64,000 nucleotides of DNA, from assembly GCF_000819565.1 (NCBI RefSeq), contig NZ_CP004393.1:4030001-4094000 (forward strand). The letters are read 5' to 3'. The position numbers were made by a program, and so were the translations under genes. Positions 55,502 to 64,000 of the stretch are shown piece after piece; position 1 is the stretch's first letter, and every line of letters starts with the position of its first letter. Below the pieces are notes generated by a model. It had not been told where the DNA came from, searched no databases, and was given only the letters and a program-made list of their open reading frames with translations. This stretch comes from Celeribacter indicus. Its GTDB lineage: Bacteria > Pseudomonadota > Alphaproteobacteria > Rhodobacterales > Rhodobacteraceae.

Positions 55502-56444
55502 GGCTTGCCTCCCTTTTCTGCTGCATTGCAAGGCTGTCCGCACCGTCCTCCGCCGAAGCGGGCCAAAGCGGTAACGCCGCGCGATCGAGGGCAAAGGCCC
55601 AGTGCAGCGCCCGGTTCACGGCCACGGGCAGGACGGACATGTGGGTTTCCTGCGCATAGGTTTCATATCCGACCTCGAGCCCGCGCCGCGCCAGCACCCC
55701 GGCCATCTCGCGCGCCGCGGCAATGGTGCGCGTGCGGACCTTTTCGGCGAGGCGGCTGTCCCGCTCGACTCCGTGTTCCTGGAACGGCGCGAGCCGGTCG
55801 CCCTCCCATTCCCCCGCGGACAGATGCACGCGCGGCGCCGGGCTCGGCGGCCGGAACGCCTCGAGATGCGCCAGCAGGAAACTGTCCTCCCAGGTGATCG
55901 CGGGGCTGGCGGCGATCACATTGCGGAAGGCCGCGGGCTTCGTGAACATCAGCCAGAGCGCGAAGAGCCCGCCGAAGGAATGGCCGAAGAGCGACTGCCG
56001 GGCCGGGTCGAGCCGGACATGCGCGCCGAGGAAGCTCCGCGCATCCTCGATCAGGAACCGCGCCATGTCCGCGCCTCCGCCGGTGCGCACCTCCGGCCCG
56101 CCCTCGCGAAAGGGCGGATAGCTTCGTCCCGGCGGCGGGCCGAGATCCCGGCTGCGCCGGAAGCTGTCATAGGCGTCCTCCGTGGGATAGCCCACCGCGA
56201 CCAGCGCGCCCCAGCCGAGGTTCGTGCCCGTCGGCCAGAAGGCCTGCGCGCGCATCGCATCGACCGCCGTGCCGATCACCGCATTGCCGTCCAGCAGCCA
56301 GAGCGCCGGCCAGCCCGACTCCGGCTCCGGCCCCGGCGGCAGCCAGAGAAAGACCCGCCGAACGTCGCCGGTCACGCTGTCCGCAAGATCGAAATAGCGG
56401 ATGCCGCCGACCGACCAGATCCCCTGATCCGCGAGCCCGCTCAT
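55491..56444 (-). CDS. IroE/Fes-like siderophore esterase
   Basis: This 317-residue alpha/beta hydrolase has the nucleophile elbow LFGHSFGGLFALW and a late His in AQETHMSVLP, as in the IroE/Fes and BesA esterases that open cyclic or ester-linked siderophores. Its presence suggests the product contains ester bonds, as in vicibactin- or enterobactin-type rings. No signal peptide is visible, so it should act in the cytoplasm. Overlaps its neighbours. Confidence 0.85.
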   Translation of the reverse strand: MSGLADQGIWSVGGIRYFDLADSVTGDVRRVFLWLPPGPEPESGWPALWLLDGNAVIGTAVDAMRAQAFWPTGTNLGWGALVAVGYPTEDAYDSFRRSRDLGPPPGRSYPPFREGGPEVRTGGGADMARFLIEDARSFLGAHVRLDPARQSLFGHSFGGLFALWLMFTKPAAFRNVIAASPAITWEDSFLLAHLEAFRPPSPAPRVHLSAGEWEGDRLAPFQEHGVERDSRLAEKVRTRTIAAAREMAGVLARRGLEVGYETYAQETHMSVLPVAVNRALHWAFALDRAALPLWPASAEDGADSLAMQQKREASHAP

Positions 56445-57595
56445 GCCGCCACCGCCTCTGCCCGCTCGAGCGCATGGGCAAGATCGCCGAGCAGCGCCTC
56501 GACGGGTTCGAGGCCCACGGCAAGGCGGACGGTGCGCGGGCTGACGCCGAACCGACGGAAGGAATTCGCAGCGCCCGCGAGGCCGCAGGCCGCCTGTCCC
56601 GGCACGACGAGGCTTTCCGGTCCGCCCCAGCTCACGCCCAGGCGGACCACCCGCAGCGCGTCGCAGAAGCGCTCGGCGTCGACACTCTCCGCAAGGTCGA
56701 AGGCAAAGAGACCGCCGAAGCCCGACAGCTCCTTCGGCGCGGGATGCGAAAGGCCGGGGTGATGCACGGCGGTGACGCGCGGATCGACAGCCAGAGCGCG
56801 GGCGACGGCGAGGCCGCTCTGCATATGCGCCCGCATCCTAAGCTCGAGTGTCCGCATCCCGCGCAGCACGAGGAAGGCGTCCATCGGCGACATCCGCCCG
56901 CCGTAAAGATGCGTCGCTTCTCCGTCGATCCGCGCGATCAGCTCCTTCGGGCCGGCCACCAGCCCCGCGAGCGTATCGCTGTGGCCGGAGAGGTATTTCG
57001 AGGCCGCATGAACCACGAGGTCGATCCCCAGCTCGGCCGGGCGCTGAAAGACCGGCGTCGCCCAGGAATTGTCGATCACCGACAGGACCCCGTGGCGCCG
57101 CGCCTGTGCCGCGATCGGCTGGAGGTTCTGGAGGCGGAAGGTCCAGCTCGTCGGGCTCTCGAGATAGAGGAGCTTCGCGCCCGGCAGCGCGTCGATCACC
57201 GCCTGCGTGTCGGTCCCGTCGACATAGACGGTCTCGACACCGAAGCGGCGCAGCACCGTCTCGAACAGGCGATAGGCGTCGGAATAGAGGTGTTCGACCG
57301 CCACGATCCGGTCCCCGGCCTCCACGAAGGGCAGCACCGCCCCACAGATCGCCGCCATGCCGGAGGAAAATCCCCGCGCGGCTTCGGTGCCCTCGAGCCG
57401 GGCGATCAGCCCCTCGAGCTCGCTCACCGTCGGATTGTCGCCGCGCGAATAGACCAGCCGGTCGGAGCGGCCCGCGAACACGTCCGCGATCTGGGCGTAG
57501 CTGTCGAACAGGAAGGACGCGGTTTGAAAGATCGGCGGCGCGCTGGCCGCGTGGGGGGCCTCGTGGACCGGGCTGATCAGGTCGGGTGATGTCAT
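56441..57595 (-). CDS. Cystathionine synthase/lyase-family PLP enzyme
   Basis: This 384-residue protein is of the Cys/Met metabolism PLP family: YSRGDNPTVSELE, GFSSGMAAI, VIDNSWATPVFQ, PLP lysine in HAASKYLSGHSD and GMRTLELRM. It could be a cystathionine beta-lyase (MetC) or gamma-synthase. Why it lies inside a siderophore operon, coupled by four bases to the MATE and esterase genes, is not clear; beta/gamma-replacement to make a precursor is possible. The ATG at 57595 overlaps the MATE stop; longer upstream readings run antisense/out of frame through MATE. Confidence 0.88.
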   Translation of the reverse strand: MTSPDLISPVHEAPHAASAPPIFQTASFLFDSYAQIADVFAGRSDRLVYSRGDNPTVSELEGLIARLEGTEAARGFSSGMAAICGAVLPFVEAGDRIVAVEHLYSDAYRLFETVLRRFGVETVYVDGTDTQAVIDALPGAKLLYLESPTSWTFRLQNLQPIAAQARRHGVLSVIDNSWATPVFQRPAELGIDLVVHAASKYLSGHSDTLAGLVAGPKELIARIDGEATHLYGGRMSPMDAFLVLRGMRTLELRMRAHMQSGLAVARALAVDPRVTAVHHPGLSHPAPKELSGFGGLFAFDLAESVDAERFCDALRVVRLGVSWGGPESLVVPGQAACGLAGAANSFRRFGVSPRTVRLAVGLEPVEALLGDLAHALERAEAVAA

Positions 57596-58917
57596 GCGGA
57601 AACTCCCATTGCATCGGGTGAAAGACGGCCGTGGCGCAACAGCGCGAGGGCCAAGACTGCGGAGAGACAGGCAGCCAGGGTGATCGCCATCGGCAGGGCG
57701 TTGAGGCCGCGGCGCGGCACGAGCAGGGCCAGCGCAGGCCACAACAGCCAGCCCATCGGCGCGAGCCCGAGCACGAGGGCAAGACGCGGGCGGATCGCGG
57801 CCTGCAGGCCGATCTGCACCACGAGGCGCAGCGCCACCGCGGGAACGGCGAGCGCCAGCCAGTGCAGCGCGGCGACGGCTTCGGCGCGCACGCGGATGTC
57901 CTCGCTCAAAAGCCCGCAGACCGGGGCGGCGCCGAGCCACAGCAGCGCCGCGGCCAGCCCGCCGACACAGAGCGCGCCGAGGATCAGGAGCCCCTGCACC
58001 CGCGCCACGCGTGGCGCATCGCCGGCCCCGTGGGCATGGGCGAGAACTGGCTGCACTCCGATCGCGAATCCCTCGAGCGGCAGGATCATCAGGAACAGCA
58101 GACGCAGCGCAAGGCCAAGTCCCGCGACCGCCTCGACCCCGTCCAGCCCGGCGGAGAGGCGCAGCACGGCGATGAAGCCGCAGGTGGTGACCGCCAGCGC
58201 CGCCGCCTCCGGCAGGCCGACACGCAGGATGGGTCCCAACAGGGCGAGGCGCCCGATCTCGGGGCGGCGATCCGGTGCAAGGAACCACAGCGCCCAGATG
58301 CCGAGCGTGACGATCTGCGCGGTGAGCGTCGCCCAGGCGGCACCCTCGAGCCCGAGGCCGAAAGTGAAGATGAACAGCGGATCGAGCGCCATGTTGAGCC
58401 CGAAACAGAGCGCGAGCGTCCTGAGGCTGACCCGTGCCTCCCCCCGCCCGATCGCCAGGAAATCGCAGAGGATCTGCAACAGGCCGAAGGAGAGGGTGAG
58501 GGTCAGGACCGGAAAATAGCCGCGCGCGAGCGACAGGCTCTCCTCGGGCGTGCCCAGAAGGTGCAGAACAGGGAGGCACAGCGCCTGAAGCACGACCCAC
58601 AGCCCGATGGCGAGCAGGCCCGCCACGCAAAACCCGAGCCCGGCGATCTGGCGCGCCCGCTCCGGTCGCTCCGCCCCGAGGGCACGGGCCACCGTGCTCG
58701 CCGCGCCGATGCCGAGCCCCACGCCGAGCGAGGCGACCAGCCCGGCGAACGGCGCCAGCAGGGCGAGCACCGCGAGCGGCGCCGCGCCGAGCTGCCCGAC
58801 GAAGCCCGCATCCACCACCTGATGCGCGGCGTTCAGCGACAGCCCCGCCATCGCGGGAAGGCCGAGGCGCAGCATCAGGTTCGGCAGGTTCGGATCGGAG
58901 AGGTCGGGCGCGGTCAT
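57592..58917 (-). CDS. MATE-family exporter, probable siderophore efflux
   Basis: This 441-residue membrane protein has twelve hydrophobic segments and the MATE pattern GLPAMAGLSLNAAHQVVDAGFVG at the N-terminus with FLMILPLEGFAIGVQPVLAH in the second half. As the first gene of the leftward operon it is the likely exporter of the finished siderophore. Drug export is the general alternative. Confidence 0.88.
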   Translation of the reverse strand: MTAPDLSDPNLPNLMLRLGLPAMAGLSLNAAHQVVDAGFVGQLGAAPLAVLALLAPFAGLVASLGVGLGIGAASTVARALGAERPERARQIAGLGFCVAGLLAIGLWVVLQALCLPVLHLLGTPEESLSLARGYFPVLTLTLSFGLLQILCDFLAIGRGEARVSLRTLALCFGLNMALDPLFIFTFGLGLEGAAWATLTAQIVTLGIWALWFLAPDRRPEIGRLALLGPILRVGLPEAAALAVTTCGFIAVLRLSAGLDGVEAVAGLGLALRLLFLMILPLEGFAIGVQPVLAHAHGAGDAPRVARVQGLLILGALCVGGLAAALLWLGAAPVCGLLSEDIRVRAEAVAALHWLALAVPAVALRLVVQIGLQAAIRPRLALVLGLAPMGWLLWPALALLVPRRGLNALPMAITLAACLSAVLALALLRHGRLSPDAMGVSA

Positions 58918-59110
58918 CGCGGGATCCTTTGCAGGGGCTTTCGTGACACGACGCGCGGGCCTCGCGAAAATTCACTCCGAATCCGAAAAAAGAATCCGAA
59001 AAAATGGCTCTCACCCTCTCCCGCGCCGAAAATTCCGCGCCGGGGGTGAATTTTCCGCCCGCCCGAACGTCGGAGGGAAAGTGCATCGTCTTTCTGCCGG
59101 AGGTTCATCC
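58918..59110. promoter_or_regulatory. Divergent siderophore promoter region with mirrored GAAAATTCAC boxes
   Basis: GAAAATTCAC on the + strand (58966-58975) and its exact inverted copy GTGAATTTTC (59046-59055) point outwards, each about 140 bases from the gene it faces. A third GAAAATTC is at 59028-59035. Between them AATCCGAAAAAA is repeated twice in tandem (58980-58991, 58993-59004). The mirrored boxes could be -35 elements of the ECF sigma factor or binding sites for an iron regulator. Confidence 0.5.
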
Positions 59111-59374
59111 ATGTCCCCTTCCCCCATCTCCCCTTCCCCCTTGGCCCGTGCGCCCTGGCGCATCTTGCGCAGCGGCGATGGCCGGTATTCCGTCCATCCC
59201 GCGGCTCATGACATCCCGGCAGGCTGGGAGGCGGTCGGAGAGCCGGCTCCGCGCGAGGCGTGCCTGACACGGATCGCCGCGCTCTGGACCGACATGCGCC
59301 CCGCGGCGCTGCGCGACGCGATGAACGAACCCGCGGCGCCTTGCGACGCAATGGACGAGGAGACGACGGCATGA
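59111..59374 (+). CDS. MbtH-like protein
   Basis: This 87-residue protein has the MbtH pattern: GRYSVHPAAHDIPAGWEAVG and CLTRIAALWTDMRPAAL. MbtH proteins bind and activate NRPS adenylation domains. GGAGG precedes the ATG at 59111 and its stop overlaps the NRPS start (ATGA), so both are made together. Confidence 0.92.
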   Translation: MSPSPISPSPLARAPWRILRSGDGRYSVHPAAHDIPAGWEAVGEPAPREACLTRIAALWTDMRPAALRDAMNEPAAPCDAMDEETTA

Positions 59375-62300
59375 GCAAGGATCTGGTCTTCTCCGCACCG
59401 CCGCGCCGGCTCGTTCACCTGGAAAAACGCATCTTCGCCCATGAGCAGGTGGGCGAGCTCGCGCCTTTCGCGACGGAGCGCCTGGTCCTCGGTTTCGACG
59501 CCCGCTGGTCGTCCGGAGCGCTCCACGATGCGCTCGGGGAGCTGCTCGACACCCATCCCGCCTTCACCGCGCGGTTCGAGATCCGTCCGGGCGGCGAGGT
59601 CCTGCGCCACGGCGACGGGCGCACGGAACTGACCCTGCGCGGCGCAGGGACGGTCGCCGATGCCGAGGCCACCACCATGGCGCACCGCCCGAACCTGACC
59701 AATCAGCCTGCCTTTGCCGATCTCTGGTCGACGCCCGAGGGCGGGCATATCCTCGCGCTGACGCTCCATCCCCTGCTGGCCGATGACGGGGTCTGCGCCT
59801 CGATCGAGCGGCGCCTCTGGGCGGCTCTCGGGACGGAAGGGATCGCCGCGGATGCCGGGGAGGATACGGGCGCGCCCGATCCCGCCACCGAACGCGACAC
59901 CCGCGCCCGCTATCTGAGCTCCTGGCAGGGGCTTCTCGACAGTTACGCCATCGCCCGCCTGCCCCATCGCCCCGATCCGCAGGACGACGGCGGGCGCATC
60001 CGGCGGAGCCGCCGCCTCGCGCCCGACCTCTCCGCCCGGATCGCGGAGCGCGACACCGAGGCGGTGCTGGCCACCGCCACCGCACTCCTGCTGCACCGCT
60101 ACAGCGGCCTCGACGCGCTGCGCTTCGCCCTCGGGCAGCACGCCGGGGACGCATATCGCCACGCCGGCGTCATGCCGCTTTGCGTCGCGCCCGATCCGGC
60201 ACGGGGCTTTGCAGAAACCGAGGCCCGCGTGGCACGAATCATCGCGGAGGGGCGCGCCCATCTCCTGCCCGCGGAGGTGCTGGTGCAGGACCGGCTGAGC
60301 CGCGCCGATGCCGACCGTCACCCGCTGGGCGCGCTGTCCCTGCACGTCCTGCCCGCCCGCGATCTGCCGGAGGGCGTCATCCGCCATATCCGCCCGGTGC
60401 CACCCTCCGCCGAAGAGGTGGTGCTCATCGCCGAAGACACGCCCGAGGGGCTGTACCTCGCGGCGGATGCCGATGCCGGGCTGTTCACGGAGCCGCAGAT
60501 CGTCCGGCTGCTCACCCATCTCGAACGGATCGTCGCGGCGGGGCTTGCCCAGCCGGACCGTCCCACCGGGCGCATCGACCTCCTTTCCCGCGAGGAGCTG
60601 GACACGTTGTCCGCTCCCTACCCCGACGACACACCCATCGACCCGCGCGCGACCCACGAGATCATCGCGGCGCATGCCCGGACCACCCCCGACAAGCTGG
60701 CGGTCATCTGCGGGCCGGACCGGCTCACCCACGGCGCCCTCGACGCTCGGGCCAACGCGCTTGCACATCGTCTGGTCGCGCTCGGCGTCGGGGCGGAGAT
60801 TCCGGTGGCGATCCTGATCGAACGCGGTGCGGAAGCGGTGGTCGCGATCCTTGCCGCGATGAAGGCCGGCGGGGCCTATATTCCGGTCGAACCGGATCAC
60901 CCGCAAAGCCGCAACCACCATATCCTGACGGATGCGGGGGTGCGGGTCGTGTTCACGCGCCGGCGCTACCTCGGGCGCCTGCCGGAAGGGCTCTCCGCCG
61001 AGGTGCTCTGCCTCGAGAATTTCACCGATCCGCCCCGCGCCGACGCGCCCGATGTCACGATCCATCCCGACCAGCTCGCCTATATCATGTATACCTCCGG
61101 CTCGACCGGGAAACCCAAGGGCGTTGCGGTTGAACACGGGCCCCTGTCGGCCCACAACCAGACCACGGCGCGCGTCTACGAGATGAGCGCGGAAAGCCGG
61201 GAGCTTCCCTTCCTGCCGTTTTCCTCGGACGGCGGGCACGAACGCTGGATGGTGCCGCTGATGATGGGCGGGTCCGTGGTGATCCCGGACGGGCCGCTCT
61301 GGACACCCGAACAGACGCTGACGGCGATGCGCGAACACGGCTGCAACAACGCGTCCATCCCTACGACCTATCTGCAACAGCTCGCCGAATGGGCCGAGGA
61401 GACCGACAGCGCACCGCCCATGCGGCTCTATAGCTTCGGCGGCGAGGGGCTGGCGCAATCGACCTTCGATCTCCTGTCCCGCGCGCTCAGGGCGAAGACC
61501 CTGATCAACGGCTACGGCCCGACGGAGACGATCATGACGCCGATGGTCTGGAAGGTCGCGTCCGGCACCCGGTTCGAAGGAGTCTATGCCCCGCTCGGGC
61601 GGGCCGTGGGCGACCGGCGGGCCTATGTTCTCGACGCCGCGATGATGCCCTGCCCGCAGGGCTTGGTGGGGGAGATCCATCTCGGCGGCACGGGGATGGC
61701 GCGCGGCTATGTCGGCAAGCCCGATGTCACGGCGGACCGCTTCATCCCCGATCCGTTCGGCCCGGTGCTAGACGGCACCTCCGGCGCATGTCTCTACCGC
61801 ACCGGCGATCTCGGCCGGTGGCGCGAGGACGGCACTATCGACTTTGTCGGCCGCGTCGATCTCCAGGTCAAGATCAACGGCTATCGTATCGAGCCCGGCG
61901 AGATCGAGGCGGCGCTCCTGACCGGGCCGGATGTGAGCGAGGCGCTGGTGCTCCTGCGCGAGGACGGGGGTGGAAAGCGGCTCATGGCCTATGTGGTCGG
62001 GCCGGAACCGTCGGCGGGCGACGCGCTTCTGTCCGGGCTGGAGACGAAACTGCCGCGGCACATGCTGCCGGAGGCGGTGATCGTGCTCGACAGGATGCCG
62101 ACCAATCCCAACGCGAAGCTCGACCGCGCCGCCCTGCCCATGGCCGCACCGAAGGCGCGCAAGGGCGCCGGCGTCCCGCCCGAGGGCGCGACGGAGGAGA
62201 CGATCCTCGCCATCTGGCGCGAGACCGTCGGCACCCCGGACATGGGCGTGACCGACGATTTCTTTGCCATGGGGGGCAAGTCGCTGCTCGCGCTCAAGGC

Positions 62301-63240
62301 GCTCGCGGCGATGCGCAGGCACTGGCCCGCAACCGCGCTCACCATCGCCGATCTCTTCGATGCGCCCACGGTGCGCGCGATCGCCGCGCGGATCGAGGCG
62401 GGCGGCGGGCAGACCGGGCGCACCGCCATCGCCCTCCGCGCCACGGGGACGAAACCGCGGCTCTACTGTTTCCCCGGCCTTCTGGTCTCCACCCGCGAAT
62501 ACCTGCGCCTGACGGATTACCTCGGCCCGGACCAGCCGGTGACGGGCTTCCTGTGTCATTCGCTCAACGAGGAGAAGCGGCTCAATGTCTCGGTCGAGGA
62601 GGTGGTGGCGGAGTATGTCGCCCATATCCGCGCGGAAAGCGCCGGCCGGCCGGTCGCCTTTCTCGGCTGGTCCTGGGGCGGCCTGCTCGCCTGGGAGGCG
62701 GCGCGGCAATTGCAGGGTGAGGTCGACTTGCGCCTTCTGGGCATGGTCGATGTCTGCGATCTCGGCACGGATTTCATGCCGGGGGTCGCGCCGCAATTCG
62801 CGGCCGGGGAGCGGGAGCGGCTCGAGGAGGAGCTGCGGGAATGGCTCGGCAAGACGAGGATGCGCGCGCAATGGGACCGGCTGATCGGCGCAATGGATGC
62901 GGAATGCCATGCGCAATTCCTCCGCTTCATCGCAAACGAGAGGGATCCTCTGCCCTTCGACGGGCCGGAGATCTCGAGCCGCGAACATACGTTCTGGGTG
63001 CTCATCGACAACGCGCTTGTGTTCCGCCGCCACCGCCCCGGCCCGCTCGAGGTCCCCGTGGCCTCGTTCAGCGCGGGCGACAGCCTGAGCCGGGGGCTGA
63101 ACCTGGTGGACTGGCGCAGGCTCTCGCCGCAGGCCACCCCCGCCGAGGTTGTCGCGGGGACGAACCATCTCCACATCATTGGCGAAAGCCGGTTCCATGC
63201 CCGGTTCCGGGCCCGGCTGGAGGCGGCCTTCGGCGACTGA
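59371..63240 (+). CDS. One-module NRPS: degenerate C, A, T and thioesterase
   Basis: This 1289-residue synthetase has a condensation-like domain (about 15-400) whose HHxxxDG motif is degraded to HPLLADDG (133-140), an adenylation domain (about 430-925; YTSGSTGKPKG, NGYGPTET, YRTGDLGR, NGYRIEPGEIE), a carrier domain with Ser971 in FFAMGGKSLLALK, and a thioesterase (about 1030-1289) with Ser1101 in GWSWGG. The Asp620-Gly621-Glu624 positions that start the specificity code suggest a basic amino acid such as N-hydroxyornithine. A single module with thioesterase suggests iterative use, as in vicibactin-type pathways. Confidence 0.9.
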   Translation: MSKDLVFSAPPRRLVHLEKRIFAHEQVGELAPFATERLVLGFDARWSSGALHDALGELLDTHPAFTARFEIRPGGEVLRHGDGRTELTLRGAGTVADAEATTMAHRPNLTNQPAFADLWSTPEGGHILALTLHPLLADDGVCASIERRLWAALGTEGIAADAGEDTGAPDPATERDTRARYLSSWQGLLDSYAIARLPHRPDPQDDGGRIRRSRRLAPDLSARIAERDTEAVLATATALLLHRYSGLDALRFALGQHAGDAYRHAGVMPLCVAPDPARGFAETEARVARIIAEGRAHLLPAEVLVQDRLSRADADRHPLGALSLHVLPARDLPEGVIRHIRPVPPSAEEVVLIAEDTPEGLYLAADADAGLFTEPQIVRLLTHLERIVAAGLAQPDRPTGRIDLLSREELDTLSAPYPDDTPIDPRATHEIIAAHARTTPDKLAVICGPDRLTHGALDARANALAHRLVALGVGAEIPVAILIERGAEAVVAILAAMKAGGAYIPVEPDHPQSRNHHILTDAGVRVVFTRRRYLGRLPEGLSAEVLCLENFTDPPRADAPDVTIHPDQLAYIMYTSGSTGKPKGVAVEHGPLSAHNQTTARVYEMSAESRELPFLPFSSDGGHERWMVPLMMGGSVVIPDGPLWTPEQTLTAMREHGCNNASIPTTYLQQLAEWAEETDSAPPMRLYSFGGEGLAQSTFDLLSRALRAKTLINGYGPTETIMTPMVWKVASGTRFEGVYAPLGRAVGDRRAYVLDAAMMPCPQGLVGEIHLGGTGMARGYVGKPDVTADRFIPDPFGPVLDGTSGACLYRTGDLGRWREDGTIDFVGRVDLQVKINGYRIEPGEIEAALLTGPDVSEALVLLREDGGGKRLMAYVVGPEPSAGDALLSGLETKLPRHMLPEAVIVLDRMPTNPNAKLDRAALPMAAPKARKGAGVPPEGATEETILAIWRETVGTPDMGVTDDFFAMGGKSLLALKALAAMRRHWPATALTIADLFDAPTVRAIAARIEAGGGQTGRTAIALRATGTKPRLYCFPGLLVSTREYLRLTDYLGPDQPVTGFLCHSLNEEKRLNVSVEEVVAEYVAHIRAESAGRPVAFLGWSWGGLLAWEAARQLQGEVDLRLLGMVDVCDLGTDFMPGVAPQFAAGERERLEEELREWLGKTRMRAQWDRLIGAMDAECHAQFLRFIANERDPLPFDGPEISSREHTFWVLIDNALVFRRHRPGPLEVPVASFSAGDSLSRGLNLVDWRRLSPQATPAEVVAGTNHLHIIGESRFHARFRARLEAAFGD

Positions 63241-63273
63241 GGGAAAGGCGGCCGTCCTGGCAAACCTGTTTCG

Positions 63274-63298
63274 GCTGGCCGCATCGCGGCCAGCTTTT
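63274..63298 (+). terminator. Rho-independent terminator after the NRPS
   Basis: GCTGGCCGC (63274-63282) pairs perfectly with GCGGCCAGC (63286-63294) over a 3-base loop and is followed by TTTT. It lies 34 bases past the NRPS stop and ends the mbtH-NRPS transcript. Confidence 0.8.
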
Positions 63299-63517
63299 CG
63301 TCCGGACACGTGCCGGACCGCAACCGGCCATCCTGGTGTCGGTTTTGCCGTCCGACGCGCGTCCTGCCCTGAGGACGCTCGCGGCGGTCGGGCAGCGGCT
63401 GCGGCACCTGAAACCCGTCCTGCGCCTCTCCCCGGATGAAGGCCGAAGATAGTGGAGCCCGGCACGAATTTCTGCGGCGTGTGCGACAAGAGCACCGGCC
63501 GCCCTGTCCGCCCTCCG

Positions 63518-64000
63518 TCACTGGCACGGATAGACGACGGGACGGCCGAAGACCGGATCGGGATGCACCACCGCCTCGAGCCCGTAGAGACGCGCGACGG
63601 CCTCGGGTGTAATCGCCTCCGACGGCGTCCCGGACGTGACCGGCCGGCCATCGCACAGCGCCAGAAGATGATCGCAGAACCGCGCGGCGAGGGTCAGGTC
63701 GTGCAGGACCATGACGATGCGCCGGTCCTCCCGCACGGCAAGGTCACGCAACAGGTGCATGAGCCGGATCTGGTGCGGCAGGTCGAGATAGGAGGTCGGC
63801 TCGTCGAGCAGGATCACCTCCGTCTCCTGCGCGAGCGCCATGGCGATCCACGCCCTTTGACGCTGTCCGCCGGAGAGCGCGGTCAGCGGGCGGTGGCGCA
63901 AGGCGGTGAGCGCGGTGGCCTCCAACGCGCCGGAGACGGCGGCGCGGTCCGTCGCGGATGGCGGCAGGAACGGCCGGCGCCACGGTGTGCGCCCCTTGGC
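63518..64000 (-). CDS. Ferric-siderophore ABC ATPase (FepC/FecE type), 5' end outside window
   Basis: The C-terminal 160 residues of an iron-siderophore ABC ATPase are visible, with signature LSGGQRQRAWIAMALAQET, Walker B VILLDEPTSYLDL, and the H-loop VLHDLTLAARF. The frame continues open to the window edge, with the Walker A part lying beyond it. It would power re-import of the ferric siderophore made by this locus. Confidence 0.92.
   Translation of the reverse strand, partial: AKGRTPWRRPFLPPSATDRAAVSGALEATALTALRHRPLTALSGGQRQRAWIAMALAQETEVILLDEPTSYLDLPHQIRLMHLLRDLAVREDRRIVMVLHDLTLAARFCDHLLALCDGRPVTSGTPSEAITPEAVARLYGLEAVVHPDPVFGRPVVYPCQ

Noticed and set aside
57596..59086. N-terminal extension of the PLP enzyme through the MATE gene region
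   Set aside because: The frame is open but the protein is low-complexity, and MATE occupies the same strand in another frame with clear membrane segments. The PLP enzyme starts at 57595.
59206..61680. 824-codon open frame antisense to the NRPS
   Set aside because: No recognisable domains, strongly Arg/Gly/His-biased, and the + strand holds all NRPS motifs. It is a codon-bias shadow.

Overview
The window looks like the chromosome or a large replicon of a marine alphaproteobacterium of the Roseobacter type (Rhodobacteraceae). The base composition is GC-rich, genes are densely packed with many ATGA stop/start overlaps, there are TRAP and ABC uptake systems and an HfaB-type lipoprotein, and a chloromethane gene set is combined with a serine cycle, a pairing known from Roseovarius-like methyl halide degraders and from Methylobacterium/Hyphomicrobium. 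The genus is inferred, not proven. I saw no rRNA, tRNA or CRISPR array.

Layout. 0-1.1 kb: end of an HfaB (holdfast/curli-type secretion) locus. 1.5-7.7 kb: LysR regulator, long OFA-type MFS transporter, membrane histidine kinase and sigma54-type response regulator, all on the minus strand. 8.1-16.1 kb: XRE regulator, TRAP transporter (dctPQM), then a tightly overlapping set of PyrK-like and PyrD-like dihydroorotate dehydrogenase subunits, an M20 carbamoyl-amidohydrolase, a PyrE-like phosphoribosyltransferase and a small unknown protein; I read this as an orotate/dihydroorotate uptake and use locus. 16.3-24.4 kb: RpiR-type regulator facing a seven-gene minus-strand operon (creatinase-like M24 protein, CUT1-type ABC transporter, a cytoplasmic NMT1/THI5-like protein, hydantoin racemase-like protein), with two palindromic operators at the operon head.

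25.0-46.2 kb is the main discovery region: a contiguous C1 island. It carries serine-cycle genes (ppc, glyA; sga, mcl, mtkA, mtkB, hpr), folate C1 oxidation genes (folD, purU), a regulator with a receiver domain lacking the phosphorylation residues, a TetR repressor, and the canonical chloromethane cluster order cmuB-cmuC-cmuA-fmdB-paaE-hutI-metF plus a novel 109-residue ORF. The methyl group would go CmuA corrinoid -> CmuB -> methyl-H4F -> MetF -> methylene-H4F, then either to GlyA and the serine cycle for assimilation or through FolD and PurU to formate for energy. Three related AATAGACAG...CTGT palindromes sit at the three promoter regions of this island and probably bind the TetR protein, so methyl halide dehalogenation and C1 assimilation may be one regulon.

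46.5-51.6 kb is a plastic junction: an MFS exporter, an aldehyde dehydrogenase remnant, a complete IS630-type element with a frameshifted transposase, an aldo/keto reductase with a divergent TetR regulator, an HxlR pseudogene and a zinc-ribbon transposase-like remnant. 51.8-64 kb is a hydroxamate-type siderophore locus: phosphopantetheinyl transferase, ECF sigma factor, ornithine/lysine N-monooxygenase, acyltransferase, esterase, a PLP enzyme of the cystathionine synthase/lyase family, MATE exporter, MbtH protein, a one-module NRPS with thioesterase, and the edge of a ferric-siderophore ABC ATPase. The layout recalls a vicibactin-like iterative hydroxamate pathway, but the product cannot be read from sequence alone.
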